Shown here: in pieces, positions 40,931 through 51,450 of the stretch
How the letters are laid out: each line of letters starts with the position of its first letter
Numbering within the stretch: the first letter of the stretch is position 1
NCBI GenBank assembly: GCA_013339765.2
Contig: CM023448.1
Span: forward strand, 21,903,295-21,967,294
From: Haemaphysalis longicornis
Taxonomy: Eukaryota; Arthropoda; Arachnida; Ixodida; Ixodidae
DNA: 64,000 bases
Direction of reading: 5' to 3'
Program-made: the position numbers and the translations under genes
The notes under the pieces: model-generated
Databases searched by the model: none
What the model saw: only the letters and a program-made list of their open reading frames with translations
Told to the model about the DNA's origin: nothing

Positions 40931-41127
40931 CCGCATTTCCGATGCATCCGTGCGCGATGACGACGCACCGCCGCTCGCGCTAGAGGCAGCCATTTTGAAT
41001 GCCGACGCTCGCTCGCTGGGCCGCTGGCGCGCTGTGCTGCGATGGCTGAAACAAGCGGGCGAGCGCGCAGCGTCTAAAGCCGCTGGCCTCATTAGCGTAC
41101 TGACGCATGCGCAGTGGCGTCTCCGCT

Positions 41128-41190
41128 GGTCCGCACCATCCGCTCCGCTGCGCTGGCCGCTGGCCTGCTCTGCTAAAACTCTTATGAGGC
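41128..41190 (-). repeat. Dispersed GC-rich repeat, copy 2
   Basis: The reverse complement starts AGAGTTTTAGCAGAGCAGGC and continues CAGCGGCCAGCG, matching 35583-35640. Sequence 40931-41127 beside it (alanine- and arginine-coding GC-rich DNA) is probably the rest of the same repeat. Confidence 0.7.
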
Positions 41191-42675
41191 CGATGTTACT
41201 TTTTCTAGCTTCGATCTCTTATTACGCTCCTAGAGGTAGTGGCGCTGGGGAAACACACCTCCTGTCATTTTTTTTCTTTCCGCTTCTCTCTGGCGTGACT
41301 GGCGGCGCGCATGCGCGAAAAATGTCACCGCAGTTGCTGCTGCCGCACGGCGAGGCGGCGAGGCCGTGTAATGTAGTGGGAGATTTCTCGTGCGTGCTCT
41401 CTCGGACATTATGTTGCTGCAAAAGGGACGCCAATAGCGCCAGGTTGAAACGTAACACGCAGTATCTTTGAGTGCTGTCAGTGAAAGGTGAGAACCTCGT
41501 TCGTATACCGCGAAGCTGAGCTGAAGGATAGGACTTCTGTTGTGCGTGTGCTGTGCTTGATGACGACAACCTTGTCTGTGTTGTATTGGGAATCAATGTT
41601 TCTCGCCAGACGTCGTGCTCGCGCGCGTGGCGCGGGTAAAGTCTTCAAGTGCTATTCGAGCTGGCGTCGTTACTGGCCAAGCGGTCGCAGCGGAGCTGTC
41701 CTGAGGAGTTAGCGAGCGGAGCCGCGGTTGCTGGGCGGTATGTAGAAAAGAATGCTTTTTTTTCCTCCGTGCCGGGTGGGGATAAGGGGGGAGGGGGGGA
41801 GTAGGGGCGTGGCAGGGATGGGTGTGGCAGAATCCAACCGGCATGACGAGAGAGCATCTCTCCCCCCCCAGTAGTTCCTGTATATAGCTCCCCCAGGAGA
41901 GCAGAGTTGCGCGCCCATCCGCCATCTTGCGTTCCAGGTTATGCGGGAAAACCACCCGTCTCGCATGTACGAGCTGCCGACGGGCCACCGCGCCAGCGGC
42001 AGCGGCGAGGAGGAGCGGAGCGGATAAAAACTGGTGCACAATAGTCGTCTGTTTATCAGCTGAGCGGCCGCCGCTTCCGCCGCTTCGCAAACGCCGAAGC
42101 TCAGTTGAGCAAATCTTACTGAATACAGGGTCTTGTGCGCAGCACTAAAAGTGGACTTTTCTGTCGAACTGGAACGCGCGGCATGTGACAATCAGACGCG
42201 CAACTCTTACGCTATGCGATATACAGGAACTCTATCTCCCCCACACAAGATGCGCCCCCTCGCATTGTTGCCATGGCAACTGCAACGCCTTCATGGCCTA
42301 ATGTGACGGCGGCGTTGCTATGCCAACAATAACGCAATAATGTTTCCCCAGTCTCACAAGGGGAGAATATGGCGCTAGTACCAGAATTAGCCCGGACGCT
42401 GGGTTGAAGGCTCAGAGACCGCCTCCGCTGTAATTTAGGCAACGCTGTCGCTGGCGAGCCCGCATACGCTGTACCTAGAAAGCCGGATCAAGATACTTTT
42501 CATCCTTCGGGCCTCTTTCGATGGTCTTGTGCAGCCCAGTGTTGCGGTAGTTGCGTTGATGAGCTTCCGGCTGACAGGTAGCAAAAGATTTGCTCGACCT
42601 GCAAAGGTCGAGCAAATTAGCGTCTGTGCACATGCAATTAGCGTCTGCGCACATGGTGGGGCTCTGCCGTACTTT
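41191..42675. other. GC-rich stretch without recognised gene
   Basis: CpG-rich with long antisense open frames (for example 41709-42191 minus) that show no domain. A perfect hairpin TTTGCTCGACCT-GCAA-AGGTCGAGCAAA lies at 42589-42616, and a tandem AATTAGCGTCTGYGCACATG occurs at 42614 and 42637. A promoter or repeat origin cannot be decided. Confidence 0.4.
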
Positions 42676-43171
42676 ATGCTGCGTTCCAATTCGCGGACAG
42701 CTTGGTAGACAGTCTACGAAGCAGTCTAACTATACGTCTAAAGGAATAAAATTGGAACGGCGCCGCGGTTGCAAACGCAACACCAGCGCAGACGGCAGCG
42801 TCGGACAGCGTCTTAGCAGACATGTTGAGTTGAGCAAGCCGCAAGTTTCGTAACTAACATTACCGTTGCTATTACAAACGTTAGGTAATATAAAAATTAG
42901 ACAAAGTCATCTTCATCACTAGTAAATTACACTAAATATTTAAGTAAAGGAACAAGTGCTTTTGTTGCAACTCAAAAACGCAAAAAGGTGACGTTGGCGT
43001 CGTTTTTCAGTTTACACAGGAAGGTAGCCTGCATCGTTGCTGACTTCGATGCTGTCTCCTCGAAGCAGTCTTCGTTGACTGCTTCGTTCGAATTGGAACG
43101 GGGCTTAACATGCGTACTGTCTGCGAAGACGGCAACGAAGCTGTCTAAACGGTAAAATGGAACGCACCCTT
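42676..43171. mobile_element. Short inverted-repeat element (about 500 bases)
   Basis: The left end GCTGCGTTCCAATTCGCGGA with CAGCTTGGTAGACAGTC is mirrored by the right end, whose reverse complement reads GGGTGCGTTCCATTTTACCG then TTTAGACAGCTTCG. The ends are imperfect inverted repeats of about 40 bases. There is no coding capacity, so a non-autonomous DNA transposon is likely. Confidence 0.6.
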
Positions 43172-43262
43172 AGATTTCACAAGACGCTAAAATCAAAACA
43201 AATATACTACTCTCATTATGTCGCACCATTCTCGGCGCAATACATTAAATTCCTCCTACGCT

Positions 43263-43919
43263 CAATAACAGCGCTTAAAGTGGACGCAAGAAAGATTGAC
43301 AAGACAAGGCGCTGACTAGCAACAACAAGGTGTATTTCATCGAAACGGAATATATACCCTCGAAGAAGGAAAACGCAGATATAAGGAAACATGACAAGCC
43401 ATTCGTGAAGTGAAAGTCAGGCGTCGTTTACGACATTCCGCTGCCATGCGGGAGGTCCTACACGGGTCAAACAAGACGTTGTTGGAATGAGTGGCTGCGG
43501 AAACATGCGGGCACTTACAAGAAAGGAACCGGTAGCAATCTCGCCGTACATTGCGTCAAGTGCAAGTGCACACCGAAATTCGACCAGACACGTGTGCTTC
43601 GAAGATACAAAGATCAGTGCGCCAGCGAGATCTTCGAGGCGCACGTCATCCACACGCGAAAGGATTCATCCGTCAGCAAGCCATCTATTCTTTTGCTACA
43701 AAAGGAGCATGATTATCTTGACCGATGACAACTTTCTTCGCGCGTGCCTATGTATGTGAATATGAGTTCTTAACAATCTATTTATCTTTATCTGTTCCTT
43801 CTCTCCGCGTTTTCCTTCTCCGAGGGTATATATTCCGTTACGATGAAATAAACCTTGTTGTTGCTAGTCAGCGCCTTGTCTTGTCAATCGTTCTTGCGTC
43901 CCGTTTCAGCGCTGTTATT
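43263..43919 (+). mobile_element. Penelope-like remnant P2 between inverted terminal repeats
   Basis: Segment 43263-43377 (CAATAACAGCGCTTAAAG ... GGAAAACGC) is repeated inverted at 43807-43919 (GCGTTTTCCTTC ... CAGCGCTGTTATTG) with only scattered mismatches, about 115 bases each. The 430 bases between them hold an open GIY-YIG nuclease frame on the plus strand and nothing of the RT. Terminal repeats in direct or inverted orientation are a known trait of Penelope-like elements. Confidence 0.85.
43414..43728 (+). CDS. Penelope-like GIY-YIG endonuclease domain, open frame of 104 codons
   Basis: The frame has no ATG near its start, because the RT part of the protein is missing, but it is uninterrupted from 43414 to a TGA at 43726-43728. 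It shows GVVYDIPLPCGRSYTGQT (GIY and YIG blocks), RRCWNEWLRKHAGTYKKG (catalytic arginine region), LAVHCVKCKCTPKFDQTR (conserved histidine and cysteines), QCASEIFEAHVIHTRKDS (catalytic glutamate) and a terminal SKPSILLLQKEHDYL. The domain nicks target DNA for Penelope integration. Compared with P1 and P3 it is remarkably intact, which points to a young insertion. It starts mid-protein, so it is not an independent gene. Confidence 0.85.
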   Translation, partial: KSGVVYDIPLPCGRSYTGQTRRCWNEWLRKHAGTYKKGTGSNLAVHCVKCKCTPKFDQTRVLRRYKDQCASEIFEAHVIHTRKDSSVSKPSILLLQKEHDYLDR

Positions 43920-45819
43920 GTCGGTCAAGTATGCACCAACACGCCCGCACCACGACGCTTTTTTAGCTAATAGATAGGCGGCACAACGCTACCGTTCTGC
44001 GGTAAAATGTGGACAACTCCCAGAACTGTTGCAACAATTTGCAATGGTTGCACGTGATATTGCAACTATTTTCTGATATTCACGAATAAAAATGAATATA
44101 ACAATCGGACGGTCCCGTAAAGCAGCCCAAGCACCATGCCGAACATCGGTTTCAAGCTTTAGGCTGTTTTATTTTCCTTCTTTTCTTACTTTGTTTGCTC
44201 CTCTGACCTCTCACTTTGTTTTGGTCTCCATCCAACTCCCGTAAGGACATCTCGTGTAGCCCAGCTGTAAACTATTATTAGCTGTTCTGGTGTAGAAAAA
44301 GAGGCACGCGTTCAATAGAAGCTTGTCATGGTGTGCTAATTGGTTGACTCACACCGCTATCATTTAAATAAAACAAAAAAACAAGTCGGAACAATGTAAA
44401 AAAATCCGCCTCTTCCGTCTTTTGACTCATACCTAATGCCACATTTGTAATCAATCCTCCCTGGAGTATCGGATACGAACTGTTATCTGCGTTCGCAAAA
44501 GTCAACAGTATCGGGAAGTCGAAAAAAATGTACAAAACAGATTCTGCAATTCCAAGTGCCGGCAGCTATCTACTTTTTTGTCTGCCAATTCTATCTCGGC
44601 CGAACGCGGAGCGTCTATATCTTGTCATCAGTATTTCTTTCCAGGACATATTTGAAGCTGGTTTAATATCGCGGTGATAGAAATACTTAACAGTATCAAC
44701 ACAGTTAACACGTGTGAATTGGATTGTGAACTGCCTAAATAAAGTTTATTCAAACTTTATTTAGGCAGCCGAATGACGTGAAAGCCTTTCCGAAAAATTC
44801 TTCCAACGGTTCAATGGGGACACATGCCGACATCGTTTAGAAGAACGTGTTGCTAGGCGTGCTTGTTGCGGTCTACGAACATGACACCCAGCCCAAATAA
44901 ACGACGCACGAGAAAGATGATAAGGAGAGCCGCCGCAACTCTTGCAACTGCTTATTAGTATGGACTAGCGCCGTGCATTTAGCGGCACAGCACAATTTAT
45001 GCACGTGTCTCATTGAATACGATCCCGGCTGCCATATTGGTGCTGATAAGTAATTATCATGTTTAACTATCTTTTGTTTGTATTGAGCTGCACAAATGCT
45101 CATCACTTTAGATATGCATCGCAGAACTTCCCGGCTGCTGTTTCCTAGTGTAGGGAACTCCCGCTGTGTATTGAAGTTTCCCGTGTGCTCGTAGGTGTTT
45201 ATCTTAAATGGAACGTGCAACACTCTTTGAGCAGTGCAAGTAAACCTGCGGACGTTTAGCTTACACGTGCGGACGTGCACGTGAAGCGGTTAGCGCGCAT
45301 ATCGCTGTGAAAGACGCGTTAAAACCAACCGCGCTCTCTTCAGTTCTCCTCGTTATGCACCCCTGGCATGGCCTAAACGACGTTATTGAGGCCATGGCTG
45401 TCCGATTGTCCGTCCTTGGTCAACTTCGCGACATATTTCTCGCATTTCCTGTGACAATCCGCCGTCGCCGGCACTGTGTACGAACCTCTTCTATGCCTGA
45501 ACCAGTACGCACAGTTTTGCCGTTTTTTTGTGTGTGTTTTGAGTGTGCGCCGAGTTTGAGTGATGAGCTCAATACTTCCCTTTCAACCAGACCACTCGAC
45601 CACAAATGTTTATTTCTATAAAAACGCCCTACGAGCCCGAGCATGCTTGTGAGTAGGCAGCCATGCCTGCTTTTTTGCGGCACCAGACCGGAAATAGGCC
45701 CCTCCACGTTGCGGAGGAAAGGGGAAAACTCCCCGGCCTGTGATATATCGAAGGCCTCGGAAGAGTACGCTGCGAGCCGTCCCCCTCTCCGGTAGAGAGC
45801 GCGCAGCTTTCGTCGCGTT
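43920..45819. other. Stretch without gene; contains one perfect palindrome
   Basis: Apart from the palindrome at 44731-44768 nothing is recognised. The open frames at 44873-45280 and 45307-45621 have no domain features. Confidence 0.5.
44731..44768. repeat. Perfect 38-base palindrome with opposed AATAAA signals
   Basis: CTGCCTAAATAAAGTTT, loop ATTC, then AAACTTTATTTAGGCAG: 17-base arms without mismatch. Each arm contains AATAAAGTTT, the text found at the 3' ends of the non-LTR elements N3-N5. It could be two element 3' ends tail to tail, or a bidirectional poly(A) signal hairpin. Confidence 0.9.
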
Positions 45820-46067
45820 TAGAACCACTAGAACAGGTGTCAGAGTATCGGCACTCTTTTCTCTCATTGTTGAATGCCGCTGATAGCGGCCATTGGTCGA
45901 ACCTCATCACGTGACATTTATTTACCCCGGAAGACCCATGGGCGCTGACATTTTGGTGCGTCTGTGTTGCCGCGTGCGCGCATTCTTCGACAAATCGTGA
46001 TTCTCGAAGCGTAGTGTGGCTGTAGGACACGTTGAGAGTGAGTTTTGAACTCCAAGGCAGAGTAGCG

Positions 46068-46166
46068 ATGCCGTGCTGCTTTGTACCGGGCTGTTTCGCC
46101 CGGCTGGACGGTGGAAAACGCCTGCTTCGCTTCCCCCTGCGAAAAAACGGCTGTGGCCTTGCGTAA
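46068..46166 (+). pseudogene. THAP-like zinc finger start, 32 codons (copy 1)
   Basis: ATG at 46068 gives MPCCFVPGCFARLDGGKRLL then RFPLRKNGCGLA and TAA. The opening M-P-x-C-x4-C followed by RFP is the first third of a THAP C2CH zinc finger, the DNA-binding domain of P-element-type transposases and host THAP proteins. The frame ends at GCGTAAC, where GTAAC could equally be a splice donor, so this may be exon 1 of a lost transposase gene. The second cysteine pair (C..H) is absent. Copy 2 has the same length and stop. Confidence 0.6.
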
Positions 46167-46293
46167 CTTACAGCCACTATATAAGCGTAGCTTATTTAGT
46201 GGGCTCTGGTGTAACCTAGATCCACTAAATAAGCTGGCGCCAGCGTAACCAGCGTGACCCTGTCGCTCCAATGGGCTATCTCGAAATCCTTAA

Positions 46294-48068
46294 AGGGGCC
46301 CTGAAAGGCGTTTTTGAGCACACTAAATGACTAGCGAAATCGTTAGATTGGGTCGTCAACATCCATCTGTGCCAAGTATTACTCTTTTACGCGCAGCGGA
46401 AAGCTCACACTTTTGTTGCAAAGTTTTTTCGCTTTTTTCTCACCCTTTCCTTCGTGTTTTTGGACGCCGCCATCTTCACATGTCTACAGCATCATTCCCA
46501 GATGTTCGTCATGAGCTAGACATCCTGCTATTGGGCGGCTTTTTCACGCACTTCCGGCAAAGAGATGAGTCGTCTGCTCAGCGTTGGCTCGCCGGCGATC
46601 TGCCAGCGGGTGCCGGAGTGGTCTTGGACATTTTACGACAAACGAAACAAGTGTAAACAAACTCTTAACCGTTTGTATTGAATGCAACACGAGCATACAC
46701 GACATGAATAATTCTCTTACCTGAGTACGTTCCAGTAAAGAACGCGTGATGAAGCCCGTGGCACTTCTTTCGTACATCGCAAAGACCGCCCAGAGCCGGA
46801 ATGCCCGGGTTTGACGCATACAGTTTATTCAACTCCAACAATCCAGAGATTGCGTTTCGAACGAACACAACGTCACAACATGCGTTGCAAGTCCGAACCG
46901 CGATTGACAGACGATGGGTTGCCTCCTCCTGCCCCTCGTAAATTCGGCACTCACCTCGCGCGCGGTTTGCGGGACGAACAGCAAGTCACTTAAACTCTGG
47001 CGCACAAGCCGAGACGGCTTTTAGCCACGCACACTGCATATACCCCATGCGAGGTTGAGAAGTACGCCTCTTGAGAAAGATAATCCAGACCATGGAAGCA
47101 CTATCCACCCGCAGAAGCACAACGTCGCATTTCATCGCGAAACAAGGCGTACACAACACACAACACCATCGCCTCCTGTAATGCCAACGCATCTCGCACT
47201 TCCAAAATGGGAGTGAGTAGTATGCCTGGCAGTGCCCATATGCCGCGAGGTGGGGCCCCAAGCTGAACCGAGATCACGCAACCGTAACTGACTTCTAGCG
47301 GTTTGTGCCTTGTTGCCAGGGCAACCGATGTTTGATATTGTCAAAGAAATGGTGCTCGCTCCAGCGCTAGAAAGCTCAGAGCCGCGGCGGAGCATATTTT
47401 GCCAACGTTGCCGCTCTCCACCACGCGTCGCCCCAAGCTGAACTGGCGTTTTGTGCACGGGTTCTGTATAGGTTTAAAATCTCTTTTTCACATGCCGCCG
47501 GCAGAAATTACCACCGCCACAAAATAAGACCCCGCACTAGCGGGGCCACATCTGATACGGCGCTTTTTGGATAAACAGTTCGCGGTGCATAAGGGGCATG
47601 AGGGACCGAGCGCACGGTCCTCCTCCGAGCGGCTGCGAGTTCGCCGCCGATTAAAAGTCACGTGCTGCCCTTCAGCAACGCACACCGCGAAAGGGCAAGG
47701 CCAGGCCGCTGCACAAATGCGGCCAGATTTTTCGTTCGCTTTTCCAGCCTTGATCGGAGTGAGGGATTCAAGGTGTCAACAAAGCTTGCCCGTAGCAGAC
47801 GGCGGTATGAGCAGCGCGATAGCGGAAGTACGTCACCGCCGAGGAGCGCAGCATCATGGGAGGGAAGGCCCGCTCGCCGTAAACAGCGGAGAGTAAGTTG
47901 AAAGGAGGAGGAAACGCGGCGCGACGATAATGCGCGGTTTTTGATTTACGATTTCTCAGCTAATACTCATCGCTTCAACAAAATTCTTGCGGGAGGAGAT
48001 TGCTAATACATTGCTTTATTTGGTTACATGTACATCCACGCATCGGCGGAAGGTTTTTCAGGACCCCT
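46294..48068. mobile_element. TTAA-flanked inverted-repeat element, second family, 1775 bases
   Basis: The ends AGGGGCCCTGAAAGG and (reverse complement of the right end) AGGGGTCCTGAAAAA are flanked by TTAA on both sides (46290-46293, 48069-48072). The empty site is visible in the related copy at 50780-50815. Internal open frames lack domains, so it is non-autonomous. It contains a CpG-rich middle (47300-47900). It differs in body from copies A and B but shares the TTAA-AGGGR start. Confidence 0.85.
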
Positions 48069-48233
48069 TTAAAAAGTAAACACAGCTGTCATGGTTACCA
48101 AACGGCGATTCCGCCCGTCAATGGCGGCCGCAAAAGGGCGCATGAAGCTGGCAACTCTGGCGTTAGGCGTCAAAATGGCTGCCGCCGTGCGTCAGTGTCG
48201 TCACTCTTAAGCGTAGCTTATTTAGTGGTTCTA

Positions 48234-48394
48234 GTTGCGTTGTCCGGGAACGATTATGAGCGATTTCTCATCGCGCGTACTTTCGGTGATAGCGAACGGC
48301 TTTTCCTAATTCTTGCGGGAGGAGATTGCTGGGACAATAGACTTTACCCCAAAACACATCCCTAGTAGTCGATGGTAAGTGCTGCAGGGCCCCT
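48234..48394. mobile_element. Truncated end of the second TTAA family
   Basis: TTCTTGCGGGAGGAGATTGC is shared with 47981-48002 and the end GCAGGGCCCCT precedes TTAA (48395-48398). Only one end (about 160 bases) is present, abutting the right end of the THAP element copy 1. Confidence 0.7.
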
Positions 48395-48867
48395 TTAAGT
48401 CGTACGAGTTGGCGGCCACTGTGAAATCAGCGCGCTTTCCCCTGTATGCACGTATACTCTGAGAAAGTGTAAGGGAGCGGAAAACATGTAGAAGTAGAGG
48501 CCTTTTACCTGGGCTTCTTCCTTTCTCCATTAAGAACGAAGTTTACTGCACCTATACGTTCGGCGTAATTTAATTATTCGTGCGGGTTGCTCCGGGAACT
48601 TCCAGAACACCATTAGCGACAATTTTTTCCCGGTGAAAAGGAAATAACACCCCGAAATAATGCAACCCGGGCACGCCAAACCACTTTTTATGAGCTGTGA
48701 ATGCGACAGGATGAAAGTCTAGCTAAACGCACGATTCGCCTTGTTGCGCCTCGCGGTTTGGAAGGCCTTGGCTTCGTAATCTTGTCGCTGCGGACGCTTT
48801 GCTTCGCGATTCGCATTAACACTTTCGAATGGCTTCGACCTGTTTCCGCCGTATTGCACCGCTGCTC
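48395..48867. other. Short stretch, nothing recognised
   Basis: No coding or repeat features seen. Confidence 0.4.
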
Positions 48868-48932
48868 TTTCATCATCGTCATCACCATCATCAACAACAA
48901 CAGCCTAATTAGGTCCACTGCATGCTGCCGAG
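48868..48932 (-). repeat. Tail of an RTE-type or related non-LTR element
   Basis: A (CAT/CAA)n run is followed by CAGCCTAATTAGGTCCACTGCA. The same CAGCCTAMTYAGGTCCACTG text follows a (CAT)n run at 61706-61765. Arthropod non-LTR 3' ends often read GCAGTGGAC..CAGGCTGATGATG on the other strand, so these are likely minus-oriented 3' tails. Confidence 0.55.
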
Positions 48933-50323
48933 TAATGCGAGAGCTGATGACGATTGTGAATTTTGCTGTTTGTCTTTTCCCTCAAATCATCGTCTTGACA
49001 CTGGCTTAGACGACCGCCTTTCGCAACTGCCGAGTTCAATATCGCGCTGTGGAACGCTTCGTGAAGGAGCCATTTTTCTATTGGGGACCCCTGTTTATTT
49101 TTCAGAAAGTAAATGACAAAGGAAGGGTACACTACGGATATTTTCTTGTGTAGTCAGAGGGCATACCTGCGAACAACAGAGTTCCGGGGAGGATAGTATA
49201 GGGGGAGAGAATGGTACAAAAGAAAAGGGAGAGGTATCCGGACGCCGGCTTTTTCGCCCAAGCTCACTTTACCCACTGCCTGGAGAAGACCGGCCTTACC
49301 CAGCGGCTCTGGCTCGGACTGACATGCTACTGGCTGAGGCTGACGAGCCCGGACTGACTCATCGTGCTCGCCTCCCGTCTTTTTGGTGCGCACCACTTCG
49401 GCGGCCGCTACTGTGGTCTGACATCGGCGTCGTAACCGAGCTGATCGAAGAGAGGAAGAAAACGGGGGAGGAAAGTGTTGAGAAAGTTTGAGAAGAAGGC
49501 ATTATGCCGAGCCCGCACGAAACTCTCTTCGGTGGCGCCGCATGGCGAAAGTATGAGGGGGAGGCAGTGAGACATGGTGGGCGGGGGCGACGCGCTCCGA
49601 GATGACGCCATAGCAGCGCGTGCAGTCGTGCGCGATGGCGATGTGCTTACACTTCCTGAGTTCACGCCGCCTACGCAGAGGCTTACCATCGCTGCCGTTG
49701 AGTGAGTGCTGCGTCAGCGCACTGCAGCACTCAGAAGTAAGTGCTGAACAACGGGTGAGGAAACGGATGGATGTGCTTCGCGTTGCGTTGCACATCAGAA
49801 CCACGTGACATCTGCGCGGGAGGTCCAAACGCAATTTGCAGCAACATGCTCGGCGGCAACGACGCGCTGCTAGATAACAGCCGAGTAGGGTGCGCCGCCG
49901 TGCGTTCGCTGATCACGCGATCACTTCCTGAGATGCAGCAGCTATGTGCCGTGACCGAGAAGACTGCAGTTCGCGCTGCGCACATTCTTCGCATTAGGGA
50001 GTATAGTAGTCGTCGGCCGGTTTTTTTTTTTATTCTTGTAGCCTCATACGGGCGCTTGTTTGGTTGGAGGTAGAATGTTAAAGCCCTCCCTCTATGAGGA
50101 GGCCCATAAACATTACCGTGCCGCTGTCACGTGACTAGTCCACGTGGCGCAGTGACGTCTGGCTTGACTACGATTTTGTTTATTTTTTCCCCTTTGTATC
50201 CCTTTCTCTATCTGTTTGACACTTTGCACTATCTTTTCTTTCCCCTCCCTCGAACCGGGTTGCACGCCCGTGAGTTCCTGCCAAGCTCAATACTATCCCC
50301 AGTGCTCTTCCTTTCACTCAACC
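48933..50323. other. Stretch without recognised gene
   Basis: CpG-rich between 49400 and 49990, with open frames lacking domains. T10 run at 50021. A promoter for an unseen gene cannot be excluded. Confidence 0.4.
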
Positions 50324-50967
50324 TAGAGCCACTATGTCAGGTGTCACAGTATCGGCACTTTTTTTCTGCCATTGCTTTATGCCGCCGACAGCGGCCAATG
50401 CTCGAACCGAGTCGCGTGACATTTGTTTACCCCGGAAGGCCCATGGGCGGTGACATTTTGGCGCCTCGGTGTTGCCGCGTGCGCGCTCTTCGATAAGTCG
50501 TGATTTTCGGAGCACAGTGTGGCTGTATGACACGTTGAGAGTGAGTGTTTACGCCCCCAGACAGATTAGCGATGCCGTGCTGCTCTTTGCTGGGCTCTTT
50601 CAACCGGCGGGAAGGTGGCAAACGCCTGCATCGCTTCCCGCCGGAAAAGAACGACAGTGTCCTAGCGTAACCTATAGCCACTTAAAAAGCGTAGCTTGAT
50701 GAGTGACTCTCGCGTAACCTAGAGCAACTAAATAAGCTACGCTAGCGCAACCGAGCCTGATCCTACCGCACCAGCGCGCTGTCTTTAAATCTTGGAAAAG
50801 CAAACACAAGTAAACATGGTTGCCAAACGGCGCGAGGACCAATTACGCCGGTCAATGTCATCCGTGATAGGGCGCATAAAGCTGGCCACCCTGGCGTGAG
50901 GCAGCAAAATGGCTGCCGCCGGGCTTCAGTGTTGGTACTCTGAAGCGTAGCTCATTGAGTGGCTCTA
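50324..50967 (+). mobile_element. THAP-bearing inverted-repeat element, copy 2, uninterrupted (644 bases)
   Basis: The ends TAGAGCCACT (50324-50333) and AGTGGCTCTA (50958-50967) are perfect 10-base inverted repeats. The body aligns with copy 1 throughout. It carries the empty target site of the TTAA element (CTGTCTTTAAATCTTGG, about 50778-50795). Confidence 0.8.
50572..50670 (+). pseudogene. THAP-like zinc finger start, 32 codons (copy 2)
   Basis: ATG at 50572 gives MPCCSLLGSFNRREGGKRLH then RFPPEKNDSVLA and TAA. Length, start, RFP block and stop are the same as in copy 1. The second zinc ligand cysteine is changed to serine (LGS for PGC), so this copy could not fold as a zinc finger. Conservation of the frame with loss of the ligand suggests descent from a coding ancestor without current selection. 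Confidence 0.6.
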
Positions 50968-51450
50968 ACACGAACCAACAACGGCTCATACCGCGGAAAG
51001 CCTCGTGGAATGGGCTGCTTCGTGCTGAGCACCTCCAAAAAAAGCCGTTTGCTGTCACGGACGCCGGATGCCGGACTTTTTGCTCAATAGATGTTTTAAG
51101 ATGTCATCATCATTATATGTTTAATATCCTTTTGTTACAAAGCATGAGCCAATCACAAAAAGATGCTGTTTCAAGCAGCTTGACGAGGTGGCTGGCCCAG
51201 TACTGGCAGCAATGATCGGCGAAGATTTGAACAGAAAAGTAGAGTAATACACACTCACACACAGTATTCGTGTAACCTAATACAGCATGCTCATAAAAAC
51301 GCAACAAGCAACTCGCACACACAAAAATAAAATGATAAAATGATAGCAAAAGAAGAGAAAACAGAAGAAAAGGATCCACTCTCTGCAACTTCGCATATTC
51401 CAGTTGTGAAAATCAGTTTAAGAACAAAAGAAAGCAAATATCAGAGCGCA
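50968..51450. other. Short stretch, nothing recognised
   Basis: An AT-rich zone with ACACAC and AAAATGATAAAATGATA patches lies at 51245-51345. No gene is seen. Confidence 0.4.

Larger units (their letters stand above)
45820..48233 (+). mobile_element. THAP-bearing inverted-repeat element, copy 1, split by a TTAA element
   Basis: The left end TAGAACCACT (45820-45829) and right end AGTGGTTCTA (48224-48233) are inverted. The parts 45820-46289 and 48073-48233 align in order with the unbroken copy 50324-50967. Between them lies the TTAA element 46294-48068. Shared blocks include TGTCASAGTATCGGCAC, TTTACCCCGGAAGRCCCATG, GCGTAAC and AAAATGGCTGCCGCCG. The internal hairpin GCTTATTTAGTGG / CCACTAAATAAGC lies at 46190-46234. 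Confidence 0.8.

Noticed and set aside
40869..41471. 200-codon plus-strand open frame
   Set aside because: GC-rich, spans the gag edge of the gypsy element and a dispersed repeat. Composition explains the open frame.
41709..42191. 160-codon minus-strand open frame in CpG-rich DNA
   Set aside because: No domain or codon signal, and an overlapping 165-codon frame in the same DNA looks equally good.
46327..46656. 109-codon open frame in the second TTAA element
   Set aside because: No transposase features. It starts inside the inverted-repeat region and is likely chance.
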